Position numbers and translations under genes: made by a program. The notes below the pieces were generated by a model, which was given only the letters and a program-made list of their open reading frames with translations, did not search any database and was not told where the DNA came from. Shown here piece by piece: positions 1-10,802 of a stretch of 64,000 nucleotides of DNA. Numbering within the stretch: the stretch's first letter is position 1; each line of letters opens with the position of its first letter. Source of the stretch: Mitsuaria sp. WAJ17 (lineage in GTDB: Bacteria > Pseudomonadota > Gammaproteobacteria > Burkholderiales > Burkholderiaceae_C); NCBI RefSeq assembly GCF_014174515.1, contig NZ_JACJUG010000001.1, forward strand, positions 248,001 through 312,000, in the 5' to 3' direction.

Positions 1-1
1 G

Positions 2-124
2 CCCTACGCGACCGGCCCCGCTGTGCCCCATGCCATCCGCCTGGCCCTGGGGTCCGTGGCCCTGCCGCAGCTGCGCCGGGCCCTGGGTCTGGTTCGCGAG
101 GTCATCGACGCTCGCAGTTATTGA
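2..124 (+). CDS. C-terminal end of a MocR/PdxR-like aminotransferase-domain protein (partial)
   Basis: An open frame enters from the left edge and stops at TGA 122-124, giving about 40 residues with no start in the window. The tail contains a stretch of the type [18 protein letters not shown] followed by a REVID-like helix. This resembles the extreme C-terminus of PLP-dependent aminotransferase domains of MocR-type (GntR-fused) regulators. Only the last helices are visible, so the family call rests on short similarity judged by eye. It points the same way as katG and ends 162 nt before it. No terminator hairpin with a T-run is obvious in between. Confidence 0.45.
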   Translation, partial: PYATGPAVPHAIRLALGSVALPQLRRALGLVREVIDARSY

Positions 125-268
125 CGCTTTCAGCACCGAGCATGCCCCGGCCGATCAGGCAACAGCGCTGCGGCGTTGGACAGGGCGTGTTGAACCTCGC
201 TATCACGGCGATTGGCATCGTTGAATTGCCCAGTGCAATCGGCGTTCCTAGACTGCAGGTCTGCCTGA

Positions 269-2491
<2,223 letters not shown>

Positions 2492-2546
2492 TTCGGCCGG
2501 GCTGGGGATCGGCCAGTGGCTCGCCGCCGGATTTCAGCATCTGGCT

Positions 2547-2879
2547 TCAGTGCCAGGCACCGGCCGCAGCCGGTTCCTCGGCCCCGGGCGGGGCGAGGCG
2601 GGCCCCCTCCTCGTCCAGAGACTGACTGTCGGCCACCTGGTCCAGCTCGCGGTCCTCGGCACTGGGGACCCAGCCTCGAGCCAGGGCCTGCTGGCGCCGG
2701 GCGGCGGCATGGCGCTCGGCCAGCAGAGGGTCGTCATCGATCAGGCGGCGGGCTTCGCGGATGCTGGCGGCAAACTGCGGCTGCAGCCGGGCCAGGGCGC
2801 TCAGCTGAGGCCCGTGGCGCTCCGGGTAGACCTGCCACCAACTGACGATGCTGCGGGGATTGTTGAGATCCAGATGCAT
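2547..2879 (-). CDS. Conserved hypothetical protein, probable SOS-regulon member
   Basis: A 110-residue soluble protein with no signal peptide or membrane segment. The N-terminal half is distinctive (LDLNNPRSIVSWWQVYPERHG), followed by charged helices rich in Arg, Ala and Glu and a low-complexity Glu/Ala/Pro tail. I recall close relatives in other Burkholderiales but know of no assigned function. The start at 2879 has a good ribosome site (AAGGAG, about 6 nt before ATG on the minus strand). A palindromic LexA-type box lies 30 nt upstream of the start codon, so expression should be DNA-damage inducible. It stands alone: the katG 3' end is on one side and a divergent small gene on the other. 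Confidence 0.8.
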   Translation of the reverse strand: MHLDLNNPRSIVSWWQVYPERHGPQLSALARLQPQFAASIREARRLIDDDPLLAERHAAARRQQALARGWVPSAEDRELDQVADSQSLDEEGARLAPPGAEEPAAAGAWH

Positions 2880-2908
2880 GGCGCGACTCCTTGCCTAGAC
2901 TTTTTGAG

Positions 2909-2928
2909 TACTGTATGAATGTACAGTA
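2909..2928 (-). promoter_or_regulatory. LexA (SOS) box
   Basis: The sequence TACTGTATGAATGTACAGTA keeps both conserved half-sites of the proteobacterial LexA operator (CTGT-N8-ACAG) and the flanking TA on each side. It differs from the ideal E. coli operator only in the central bases. It lies 30-49 nt upstream of the start of the minus-strand gene at 2547-2879, where bound LexA would block promoter access. The divergent gene at 3117 is nearly 190 nt away and less likely to be the target. Confidence 0.8.
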
Positions 2929-3021
2929 AATTGCTGCCCGTGCAAGCACCTGCAAACAACGGTGTGCCGCGAGCCCATCGCCTCACCCTCGTTCAACAAG
3001 CGAATGCGGGATCGCACATCT

Positions 3022-3057
3022 CCCCCCAATGGGGGGGGCTGGGGGCCACTTCAGTGG
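3022..3057 (+). promoter_or_regulatory. Tandem small hairpins in the leader of the 82-residue gene
   Basis: Two adjacent perfect inverted repeats lie 60-95 nt before the start at 3117: six C (3022-3027), loop AAT, six G (3031-3036); then CCACT (3046-3050), loop TC, AGTGG (3053-3057). They could fold in an mRNA leader or be a protein target. There is no T-run after them, so they are not a standard intrinsic terminator. Confidence 0.3.
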
Positions 3058-3116
3058 GATGGGGGATGACAGTCCTCGAACCGGACACTTCGTGCACTGC
3101 AATACGAGAGGTCGCC

Positions 3117-3365
3117 ATGTTCCACGCCACTGCATCCCGCTTCGCTACCGTCACGAAACAGACCCCCGCTACCAAGGGCGCCTTCGGCGAAAGCTGGGGC
3201 TGGACCCGGGTCGGACGCGAAGCCTTGAGCCTGCTGGCGCGGCCGCTGCGTCCGGGCCAAGGCATTGACGGCCTGGAGGTCTCGGACTCCACCTATGAGG
3301 AATGGGAAGCCGTGCAGGTGCAGTTCGAGGCCCGCGTGCGTGCCGGTTCGGTGCAAGTTCTCTGA
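3117..3365 (+). CDS. Small hypothetical protein
   Basis: An 82-residue cytoplasmic protein with no recognised domain. The start at ATG 3117 follows AGAGG at 3107-3111, a good ribosome site; an in-frame upstream extension to 2919 exists but lacks one and crosses the hairpin region. The N-terminal half is basic and rich in Thr and Gly; the middle contains GREALSLLARPLRPGQGID and the end is acidic, with EEWEAVQVQFEARVRAG. It is transcribed away from the LexA box. I cannot assign a function; codon use is like the neighbours, which supports a real gene. Confidence 0.6.
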   Translation: MFHATASRFATVTKQTPATKGAFGESWGWTRVGREALSLLARPLRPGQGIDGLEVSDSTYEEWEAVQVQFEARVRAGSVQVL

Positions 3366-3437
3366 GCGGAGTGCGCAGGCAGCCCCAAGTTTATCAAGGG
3401 ATGCAGTGAAGGTGAGCGCAAGCTCACAATTCAGGCT

Positions 3438-4262
3438 TCACTCGCTGAGATAGCGCTCGTAGATGGCCTTGTGGCGCCCGGTGCTGCGCAGCCAGCGCAG
3501 GCCCTCATTGAAACCGTCCCGCACCCGGGCGCTGCGGAACACCGGCCGGTAGTCGTTGGGATTGGCCACGGTGAAAACGTGTTCGGTCACCGGCAGCAGG
3601 GTCTCGCCCTCGCGCTGCAGTTGCAGGCTGAAGTAGCGGAAGATGCTGCGATCCGACAGGACCAGGTCATAGCGGCCGCGCATGAGGGTGCGCACCTGAA
3701 GGGCCTGGTCGTTGATTTCCACCAGACGACCCGCATGGTGGACCGGTTCCAGCCAGTCCGGGAAGCGTCGCAGGGCCCCCTGGAAGGAGATGACGCTCAG
3801 CCCGGCGAGATCCTCGGGCTTTTGGATGCGCAGGCGGCGCGACTGCAGGCTGATCAGCACGTTGTCGTAGAGCACGGCGCTGTCGCCGTAGTGACCGCCG
3901 TGGACGCCGAGGTCTTCGCCCAGGTCGGTCATGGTGGCATCGACTTCGCCCGTCTTGAAGGCCCGAGGCACCCGGGCGAAGGGATAGAACAGCGGCTTCA
4001 GGTGAAAGCCCTTGTAAGCCAGGGCCTCGCGGAAGACATCGACCTCGATGCCGGACTGCGTCTGGGGAAAGCAAAAGGGCGGGATGCGCTCGCCGAAGGC
4101 CATGCGCAGCGCGCTTCCAGGCGTCTGCGCCCAGCCCTCCAGGGGGGGCATCCACAGGCCCAGTGGCGCCAGCAGGCACAGGCGGCGCGCAGGCTGCAGT
4201 CGCTCCCGTGGCGAGGATGGTGCCTGCACTGTCGCCCGGGGAGCCCCAGAATGGCCTTTCAT
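3438..4262 (-). CDS. Periplasmic solute-binding protein (SBP_bac_3 type), orphan
   Basis: A 274-residue exported protein of the family 3 extracellular solute-binding fold (amino-acid-type binding proteins and related sensors). The N-terminus from ATG 4262 has basic residues, a hydrophobic stretch and a likely signal peptidase site after GWA. The mature part shows a typical first strand (LRMAFGERIPPFCF), the DVFREAL helix, and a KTGEVDATMTDLG segment. An in-frame ATG at 4274 is an alternative start; the longer open frame upstream overlaps the next gene and is not needed. No ABC permease or ATPase gene is near, so transport is unproven; it may serve a distant transporter or a sensor. The HTH-Ogt gene lies 65 nt upstream on the same strand. 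Confidence 0.8.
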   Translation of the reverse strand: MKGHSGAPRATVQAPSSPRERLQPARRLCLLAPLGLWMPPLEGWAQTPGSALRMAFGERIPPFCFPQTQSGIEVDVFREALAYKGFHLKPLFYPFARVPRAFKTGEVDATMTDLGEDLGVHGGHYGDSAVLYDNVLISLQSRRLRIQKPEDLAGLSVISFQGALRRFPDWLEPVHHAGRLVEINDQALQVRTLMRGRYDLVLSDRSIFRYFSLQLQREGETLLPVTEHVFTVANPNDYRPVFRSARVRDGFNEGLRWLRSTGRHKAIYERYLSE

Positions 4263-4327
4263 GGCGCCAAGCATAGCCGGGCGCGGCCAGCGCCTGTCGC
4301 CAATTTGCCGACTCGGCGCCGGCGGAC

Positions 4328-5224
4328 TCAGCCGCTGTGGCGCGCCAGCTCCAGTCCCAGCAAGGCCCGCTTGGTCAGTGACCCCCAGCGGTATTCGCCG
4401 AACTGGGCGTTGGCGCGGATCACCCGATGGCAGGGAATCAGGTAGGCGATGGCGTTGGCCGCCACGCAACTGGCCACCGCGCGCACGGCATGTGGGGCGC
4501 CAGCGGCTCGCGCGAGCTGGGTGTAGGAGCGGACCTGGCCCTGCGGCACCTGCAGCAGCGCACGCCAGACCTGCAGCCGCAGCGGGCTGCCGCTCATCAA
4601 CAGGCCGATGGTCCGTTGCGGTGCGGCGCCGGACAGGCGGCGCTGCACCTCGGCCGCCAGCTCGGCCAGGCCGGCGTCGTCATGCTGCCAGCGGGCCGCC
4701 GGCAGTTCGGCCTGCGCGTGGGCCAGGGCCTGTCGGGGGACTTCGTCCTGAAGAAAGGCCATGCGCAGCACGCCGCGCGGGGAGGCTGCCAGGAAGACCG
4801 GGCCCAGCAGGCTGTCGAAGCAGGTCCAGCGGATGTCAAGCCCGGCGCCAGCTGCCTTGAACTCGCCGGGCGTGAGGCCCTCCAGGCTCAGGAAGAGGTC
4901 ATGCAGGCGCGAGGGCCCGGAGAGCCCGGCGTCCAGCGCCGCCGTCAGCACCGGCGCGGCCTGCTGCAGGGCACTCTTGGCACGTTCCAGGCTCAGGGCC
5001 TGAGCCAGCTCCTTGGGACTGATGCCGGCCAGCTGCACGAAGCTGCGCTGGAAATGGAAAGGGCTCTGGCCGGCCGCCCGGGCCAGCGCCTCCAGGCTGG
5101 GTGCCTGGGCGCCGCTGGCGATGGTCTCGATGGCCTGGCGGATGCGGGCGTAGCGTTGGGGGTCGGTATCCGTCACGGCGGGCTCGGTCAGGGCGGTCAG
5201 TGGGGGCAGGAGGGGCGTGTCCAT
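4328..5224 (-). CDS. AraC-type HTH fused to methylated-DNA-[protein]-cysteine S-methyltransferase
   Basis: A 298-residue protein that should remove alkyl groups from O6-alkylguanine by irreversible transfer to its own cysteine. Residues 20-115 form an AraC-type helix-turn-helix region (FHFQRSFVQLAGISPKELAQ). The C-terminal half is an Ogt/MGMT domain with the catalytic motif IPCHRVIR near residue 263. This is Ada without the N-terminal Zn-Cys phosphotriester domain, so the methyl-triester switch that turns Ada into an activator is absent. That arrangement is known in many proteobacteria; the DNA-binding part may aid repair or control. It sits between an orphan binding protein and oxyR on the same strand, with gaps of 65 and 83 nt. 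Confidence 0.92.
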   Translation of the reverse strand: MDTPLLPPLTALTEPAVTDTDPQRYARIRQAIETIASGAQAPSLEALARAAGQSPFHFQRSFVQLAGISPKELAQALSLERAKSALQQAAPVLTAALDAGLSGPSRLHDLFLSLEGLTPGEFKAAGAGLDIRWTCFDSLLGPVFLAASPRGVLRMAFLQDEVPRQALAHAQAELPAARWQHDDAGLAELAAEVQRRLSGAAPQRTIGLLMSGSPLRLQVWRALLQVPQGQVRSYTQLARAAGAPHAVRAVASCVAANAIAYLIPCHRVIRANAQFGEYRWGSLTKRALLGLELARHSG

Positions 5225-5307
5225 GGCAGGGAAGGCTGGCAGGCGATGGGCCCATTCTGGCCAGCGAGGCGCCGCCCGACGACCCGCTTCTTGCGCCGCC
5301 CCGGCGC

Positions 5308-6228
5308 TCAGGACAGCCGCGCTACACCCTCCAGCTGGCAGGCGTAGACCGCATTGCGCAGCGCGGCGATGGCCTCGTAGCGGGTGAAGGTGCGACGCCA
5401 GGCCAGCACCACCCGCCGGCTGGGCACTGGTGCGCTGAAAGGAACGTAGCGCAGGTGCGGGCTGGGTTCCTTGGGCAGGCTCAGCAGCGGAACCACGGTG
5501 ATGCCCATGCCCGAGGCCACCATGTGCTTGATGGTCTCCAGGGAGCTGCCCTCGAAGCTCTTGCGTATGCCTTCGGCGTCGCTGGAGAAGCGGGCGAACT
5601 CGGGGCAGACCTCCAGCACGTGGTCACGGAAGCAGTGACCGGTGCCCAGCAGCAGCATGGTCTCGGCCTTCAGCTCCTCGGCGCTGATGGACTCGCGTAG
5701 CGCCAGCGGGTGGCTGCTGGGCACGGCGATGACGAAGGGCTCGTCATAGAGCGGGGCCAGGGCCAGGCCGGTGTCGGGGAAGGGCTCGGCCATGATGGCG
5801 CAGTCCAGCTCGCCGGTGCGCAGCATCTCCAGCAGCTTCACCGTGAAGTTCTCCTGCAGCATCAGGGGCATCTGCGGGTAGTGCTCGATGGTGTGGCGCA
5901 CCAGCTCGGGCAGCAGGTAGGGGCCGATGGTGTAGATCAGGCCCAGGCGCAAGGCGCCGGCCAGCGGGTCCTTGCCGCGCTTGGCGATCTCCTTGATGGC
6001 GCTGGCCTGCTCGATCACCGACTGAGCCTGCCGGACAATGTCCTCGCCCAGGGGGGTGACCGTCACCTCGCTGGCGCCGCGCTCGAAAATCTTAACGTCC
6101 AGCTCCTCTTCCAGCTTCTTGATGGCCACCGAGAGGGTGGGCTGGGACACGAAGCAGGCCTCGGCCGCACGACCGAAATGGCGCTCCCGGGCCACGGCGA
6201 CGATGTAGCGGAGCTCGGTGAGGGTCAT
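5308..6228 (-). CDS. oxyR: Hydrogen peroxide-sensing LysR regulator OxyR
   Basis: A 306-residue LysR-family activator of peroxide defence genes. The N-terminal winged helix-turn-helix (MTLTELRYIVAVARERHFGR, then AACFVSQPTLS-like recognition helix) is followed by the regulatory domain. The two redox cysteines fall at Cys199 (GTGHCFRD) and Cys208 (EVCPEF), exactly the E. coli positions, so disulfide switching should be intact. In this window the obvious target is katG, 3 kb away. The gene is divergent from panB with a 116-nt spacer that carries nested inverted repeats. I recall oxyR near recG in other betaproteobacteria; here recG lies 6 kb further on. Confidence 0.96.
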   Translation of the reverse strand: MTLTELRYIVAVARERHFGRAAEACFVSQPTLSVAIKKLEEELDVKIFERGASEVTVTPLGEDIVRQAQSVIEQASAIKEIAKRGKDPLAGALRLGLIYTIGPYLLPELVRHTIEHYPQMPLMLQENFTVKLLEMLRTGELDCAIMAEPFPDTGLALAPLYDEPFVIAVPSSHPLALRESISAEELKAETMLLLGTGHCFRDHVLEVCPEFARFSSDAEGIRKSFEGSSLETIKHMVASGMGITVVPLLSLPKEPSPHLRYVPFSAPVPSRRVVLAWRRTFTRYEAIAALRNAVYACQLEGVARLS

Positions 6229-6244
6229 GCTATCGATCTCCTGA

Positions 6245-6266
6245 GGCTCTTAGGGTATGAGCCCTA
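6245..6266. promoter_or_regulatory. Nested inverted repeats between oxyR and panB
   Basis: Two interlocked dyads lie 17-38 nt upstream of the oxyR start: GGCTC (6245-6249) with GAGCC (6259-6263), and TAGGG (6251-6255) with CCCTA (6262-6266). LysR-type regulators often control their own gene through dyads of this kind, so this is a candidate OxyR autoregulatory site. The sequence does not match a strong OxyR consensus, and it could instead belong to the panB promoter. Confidence 0.3.
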
Positions 6267-6344
6267 CATTCTGCCGGGCTCGGTGCAAACCCGCAGCGCC
6301 CCGCTACACTGCCGCTGCTTTTTCAACCGTGAGGGCTTCACGCC

Positions 6345-8019
<1,675 letters not shown>

Positions 8020-8039
8020 GTCAGGCCTCGAGTCGGGGC

Positions 8040-8239
8040 ATCACGGACGCCCAGCATCTCCCCCACGAACACCAGCGCGGCATTCGGCGCGGGATCACAC
8101 CGTTGCGGCTGCCGGCGCTGCCATAGGCCTGGCTGGCCGGGATGACCAGGGTGCGCTTGCCGTCGATCTACGTGCCCGGCACGCCCTCGCCCGCTCCCAG
8201 CGGGAAGGTGAAGGGCTGGCCGCGATCCCTGGGCCGGTC
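8040..8239 (-). pseudogene. Remnant of an FKBP-type peptidyl-prolyl isomerase
   Basis: Read on the minus strand, this stretch encodes the core of an FKBP domain in broken form. DRPRDRGQPFTFPLGAGEG matches the SSRDRGxPFxFPLGxGxVIxG strand. It is followed by an in-frame TAG (8170-8168) with loss of the usual WDEGVxGM segment. Then come DGKRTLVIPASQAYGSAG and NGVIP. About two extra bases near 8087-8091 shift the frame into PNAALVFVGEMLGV, the normal FKBP C-terminus. There is no N-terminal start. A stop, a deletion and a frameshift in one domain make this a decaying gene. It lies between panC and a cyclophilin-type isomerase. Confidence 0.8.
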
Positions 8240-8344
8240 AGCAAGCCTTGCCGGCAGCGCTGACTGTTGTGCGAGCAGCGGCAGGGCGCGGTCATCGGGC
8301 AGGCGGCCTGCCGCGTTGAGCCTTCCAACCAGGAGGACGAACCG

Positions 8345-9034
8345 ATGAGCACCCTGATCCTGCGCACCGCCGTGGCGGCCGCTGCCCTGATCCTGAGCGC
8401 CTGCGGCGGCGGCGCGGAGTACCACAGCGGCGGCGGCAATGGCGGCAGCCCCTATCCGCGGCCCAATCCCCAGCCCTATCCGCCCACCATGAGCTGCAGC
8501 AGCACTGGCCTGGCCGCGGCGGCGCAGAGCAGCTATCCCACCGTCTGCATGCTCACCAGCAGTGGCGAGATGGTGATCGAGCTCTACCCGGGCTATGCAC
8601 CCGTCACGGTCAACAATTTCCTGCGCTATGTGTCCGACGGCTTCTACAGCAACACGCTGTTCCACCATGTCGATCGGGACTTCGTCATCCAGGGCGGCGG
8701 CTACACCACGGGCATGCGGGTCAAATCCCCGACCTACGCGCCCATCGTTTCCGAGTCCAACAACGGCCTGAGCAATCTGGTGGGCACAGTGGCCATGGCT
8801 CGCCGCACCGACCCCAACAGCGCGACCTCGCAGTTCTTCATCAACGTGATCGACAACAGCAGAGCCCTGGACTACGAGAGCCCCAGCAAGCCCGGCTACA
8901 CCGTCTTCGGGCGCGTGATCTCCGGCATGAGCACGGTCTACGCCATCAACGGCCAGCCGACCTACTACTACGGCGCCACCGACATCCAGCCGCAGCAGGA
9001 GGTGCTGGTCTACTGGGTGCAGCGCCTGCGCTGA
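8345..9034 (+). CDS. Cyclophilin-type peptidyl-prolyl cis-trans isomerase, lipoprotein
   Basis: A 229-residue envelope protein with a lipobox LILSAC (Cys20) directly followed by GGG and a Gly/Pro/Ser/Tyr-rich linker to about residue 50. The cyclophilin domain follows: GEMVIELYPGYAPVTVNNF, YSNTLFHHVDRDFVIQGGG, GTVAMARRTDPNSATSQFFIN, and a GYTVFGRVISGM end. The FHHVDRDFVIQGG and SATSQFFI blocks include the catalytic region; the usual FHRV arginine appears replaced (FHHV), so activity may be reduced. ATG 8345 has GGAGGA about 7 nt upstream. The order lipid anchor, flexible tether, PPIase fits a periplasmic or surface chaperone. Confidence 0.88.
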   Translation: MSTLILRTAVAAAALILSACGGGAEYHSGGGNGGSPYPRPNPQPYPPTMSCSSTGLAAAAQSSYPTVCMLTSSGEMVIELYPGYAPVTVNNFLRYVSDGFYSNTLFHHVDRDFVIQGGGYTTGMRVKSPTYAPIVSESNNGLSNLVGTVAMARRTDPNSATSQFFINVIDNSRALDYESPSKPGYTVFGRVISGMSTVYAINGQPTYYYGATDIQPQQEVLVYWVQRLR

Positions 9035-9056
9035 AGCCGCGTGGCCCGGGCGGCCC

Positions 9057-10676
9057 TCAGCGGCCGACAGCGTGCAGCTGCGCGTTGTTGATCGAGTACA
9101 CGCGCCCATCCGGCCCCACGAGCGTGGGCGTGTAGGCCTGCCCCACGCCGGCGTTCATGCGCACGGACTCGCTGAAGGTATTGCTGCGGAAGTCCCAGCG
9201 GTAGAGGAAGCCGTCCTCGCAGTTGACCAGGGCGGCGCGGCCGGCCACGTCCACCGCCGCGGAGTTCACGCACCATTCGCGCACGCCGCCGGGGGTCTCG
9301 GGGTCCTCCGTCGGGCTGAGGATGCTCAGCACCTCTTTCATGACCGTCACCGAAGGCGTGATGGGATCGGCGCGCGTGCCCTGCGGATCCAGCAGGGCCA
9401 TGCGGTTCTGGCCGTCGCCGGAGCCGATGCCATAGTAGTTGTTGTACTTGACAAGCAGCAGGTAGGACGAGGCCCCCGCATAGCCGGGCACGGCGGCGGC
9501 GGGCACCACGGAGGGGGTGTCGTCCCAGCCGAAGGAGCCGGGCGTCTTGGACAGGGCGAGCGTGGCGTCGAAGTGCAGCAGCCAGCCGCGGCCGTTGTGC
9601 TCCAGGCGGGAGTTCTCCAGCACGCCGTAGAAGACGTCGCCATCGGGGCCGATGGTGGGCGAGGCGGTGCTGCTGTCGCTGACGCGCGCCGGCTGGCCGG
9701 TGGCCGGGTTGAGCAGAGGCAGGTGCTTCTTCAGGGCCAGCGTGGTGGCATCCAGGGCGAGCAGGCAGCCCGTCTGGTTGCCCAGGGCGGGGTCTGTGTT
9801 GGCCGCCACATAGAGCGTCCGGCCATCGGCCGACAGCGCCGGTGCCGCGTTCATCGCGGGCTGCACGATCAGGGCATTGCCCGACAGCTCAGCCACGGCC
9901 TTCCAGCTCCCAGAGCCGTCGGCCGCAATGCGGGCGATGCCGCCGCGCAAGCCCAGCGGGGCCCCGGCGCGCGCGATGAAGCCGAAGTAGACCGCGCCGT
10001 CCGGCCCCAGGGTCAGCGGGGTGTTGATCAGCACGGTGCTGTCGAAGCTGGCCGGGGCGCTGTCATAGGCGGCATTGCCGTAGAAGGCCAGGGTGCGCAC
10101 GGTGCCGCTGGCCTGGTCCACTTGGTCGCGCAGCAGCAGCCGCCCTCCCTTGGCCGGCACATACACCCGGGACTGCCGATCCAGGGCGATGTTGAAGGCC
10201 GGCGTCCAACTGCTGCCGGGCAGGACGTAGTCGGTGGCCAGGGTCCAGAGGCTGCTGCCGTCGCTGCCCTTGCGCGCGTCGATGATGAAGTCGCCTGCGG
10301 TGCTGGTCTTGACCGGCACGATCACGGTGTTGGCGGCGCTGATCACCGGCGTGCCGTAGTGGATCAGCAGAAAGCCTCCGGCGCGGTAGGGGGGCTGGCG
10401 GTCCACCGGCAGGGTCCAGAGCACGCGCTGCAGCGCCTGCGTGGCGACGCCCGCCTGCGCCGTGTGCTGGGCGTTGCCGCCGTAGAAGGCCCAGGCGGGA
10501 TCGCTGGTGGGCGTGGGGGTTGGCGTCGGTGTCGGTGTGGGCGTAGGCGTAGGCGTCGGGCTTGGCGTGGGCGCGGGTGAGGGGCTGGATGATCCACCCC
10601 CGCCGCCGCAGGCCTGCAGCAGGCCGGCCATGCCGGCGCCCAGAAGCAGGCGGCGGCGCTGTTCTTGTCGTGCCAT
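9057..10676 (-). CDS. Secreted lipoprotein with PQQ-like beta-propeller repeats
   Basis: A 539-residue exported protein. The N-terminus has a twin-arginine-like QRRRLLLG followed by a lipobox LLQAC (Cys23) and GGGGG. A Pro-Thr tether (residues 32-57) separates the anchor from the globular part. The rest has repeated blades of the form IGPDGDVFYG, LGPDGAVYFGF, LVGPDGRVYSINN and DARKGSDGSSLWTLA, typical of PQQ-like/WD-type propellers that bind or compare partners rather than carrying a clear active site. It is divergent from the di-haem peroxidase-like gene, with a 126-nt shared promoter region. No PQQ-dehydrogenase haem motif or metal ligands are seen, so enzyme activity is not claimed. Confidence 0.75.
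   Translation of the reverse strand: MARQEQRRRLLLGAGMAGLLQACGGGGGSSSPSPAPTPSPTPTPTPTPTPTPTPTPTSDPAWAFYGGNAQHTAQAGVATQALQRVLWTLPVDRQPPYRAGGFLLIHYGTPVISAANTVIVPVKTSTAGDFIIDARKGSDGSSLWTLATDYVLPGSSWTPAFNIALDRQSRVYVPAKGGRLLLRDQVDQASGTVRTLAFYGNAAYDSAPASFDSTVLINTPLTLGPDGAVYFGFIARAGAPLGLRGGIARIAADGSGSWKAVAELSGNALIVQPAMNAAPALSADGRTLYVAANTDPALGNQTGCLLALDATTLALKKHLPLLNPATGQPARVSDSSTASPTIGPDGDVFYGVLENSRLEHNGRGWLLHFDATLALSKTPGSFGWDDTPSVVPAAAVPGYAGASSYLLLVKYNNYYGIGSGDGQNRMALLDPQGTRADPITPSVTVMKEVLSILSPTEDPETPGGVREWCVNSAAVDVAGRAALVNCEDGFLYRWDFRSNTFSESVRMNAGVGQAYTPTLVGPDGRVYSINNAQLHAVGR
10506..10583 (-). repeat. Thr-Pro dipeptide-coding tandem repeat
   Basis: A 6-nt-period repeat encoding about 26 residues of mostly alternating Thr and Pro, with Ser or Ala substitutions at the start. 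It forms a rigid spacer between the lipid anchor and the propeller of the 9057-10676 protein. Repeats of this kind can change length by slippage in whole 6-nt units without losing frame. Confidence 0.8.
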
Positions 10677-10802
10677 GGGATCCTCTCGCTCGGTCGGATG
10701 GACACAGGTACATCAGGTTTCGCGGATTGGACGCGGCCTGGTGCGAAGGGACGCTGAGTAATTTCCCTAGGAAGGCAGCCGCCGGCGCACAGCCGCACCA
10801 CA

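Noticed and set aside
201..229. Possible OxyR site upstream of katG
   Set aside because: Only a short CGAT-N4-ATCG dyad; no convincing repeated OxyR half-sites.
3438..4469. Longer reading of the orphan binding protein from 4469
   Set aside because: It runs into the HTH-Ogt gene and adds 69 residues without signal-peptide character; ATG 4262 gives a normal signal peptide.
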